Source of the DNA: Ilumatobacteraceae bacterium
GTDB lineage: Bacteria > Actinomycetota > Acidimicrobiia > Acidimicrobiales > Ilumatobacteraceae
Direction of reading: 5' to 3'
NCBI GenBank assembly: GCA_033344875.1
Contig: JAWPMO010000001.1
Span: 2,381,595 to 2,445,594, forward strand
DNA length: 64,000 nucleotides
The notes beneath the pieces were generated by a model. It was not told where the DNA came from. It saw nothing but the letters and a program-made list of their open reading frames with translations, and made no database searches. Below, piece by piece: positions 63,892 to 64,000 of the stretch; positions within the stretch are counted from its first letter, which is position 1, and every line of letters starts with the position of its first letter. A program made the translations under genes and the position numbers.

Positions 63892-64000
63892 CGCGACCAG
63901 CGTGCCAGCTCGGCACCCGGGTGCGTGTACTGCGCCCTACCGATCGCGGCGACGCTGTTCGACGCGCTCGCGTTGCGACCGCCGGACGCCCGAGCGGCAC
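63892..64000. other. Window edge, nothing recognised
   Basis: No ORF or motif with recognisable content in the last ~110 bases; a gene could begin or end beyond the edge. Confidence 0.4.

Overview
High-GC chromosomal segment of an actinobacterium. Mycothiol-linked enzymes, a fused MrpA-MrpB antiporter subunit, many GTG starts, long runs of 1-4 nt start/stop overlaps and probable leaderless promoters all fit. The gene set resembles marine or soil Acidimicrobiia (Ilumatobacter-like), but that placement is inference. No rRNA, tRNA, CRISPR array, transposase or integrase was recognised.

Layout. 0-4.3 kb (+): the 3' part of a fatty-acid oxidation multifunctional protein, an acyl-CoA ligase and an SDR. 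4.3-10.2 kb (-): a complete Mrp Na+/H+ antiporter operon (mrpA/B fusion, C, D, E, F, G), divergent from a winged-helix regulator plus beta-carbonic anhydrase pair. 11.2-21.8 kb (-): eight closely packed genes. These are a sulfatase, an MBL hydrolase, a haloalkane dehalogenase, an SRPBCC protein and a sulfatase fused to a DJ-1/PfpI domain, then DUF2071, an Fe-S photolyase and an MFS exporter; a divergent TetR lies at the head. 22.5-25.5 kb: an FmdB zinc ribbon plus MFS (+), and a DsbA-like plus mycothiol-dependent isomerase pair (-). 25.6-32.7 kb: the histidine-utilisation locus, with hutU-def-hutF-hutI (-) divergent from an IclR regulator and hutH (+). A peptide-deformylase homologue occupies the place where the N-formylglutamate deformylase step would be expected. 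A FAS1 lipoprotein follows.

33.5-61.8 kb: glycogen genes glgB/glgC (left) and glgA/glgX (right) are separated by about 21 kb of catabolic genes (about 37.0-58.3 kb) that look like an acquired island. The island holds two lone molybdenum-hydroxylase large subunits, four SDR/ADH enzymes, an acyl-CoA ligase, a CoA-ester lyase, an alpha/beta hydrolase, two amidohydrolase-2 proteins, a D-aminoacylase-type amidohydrolase, a cupin, a DapA-like protein, an AhpD-like protein and a GntR/FCD regulator. Five promoter regions in the island carry a common AT-rich motif (TTRCAATGATTA-like), which suggests one regulon under the GntR protein. Several island enzymes have altered catalytic residues: Mo-hydroxylase Glu to Gln, SDR Tyr to His, and DapA Lys to Asn.

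61.9-64 kb: a small acidic ORF, a double-CDGSH Fe-S protein, a rhodanese remnant and a quinone-oxidoreductase-like gene.

The most interesting items are the deformylase inside hut, the shared-motif island with its altered active sites, the sulfatase-PfpI fusion in a dehalogenase operon, and palindromes next to the carbonic anhydrase, hut and glgX promoters.
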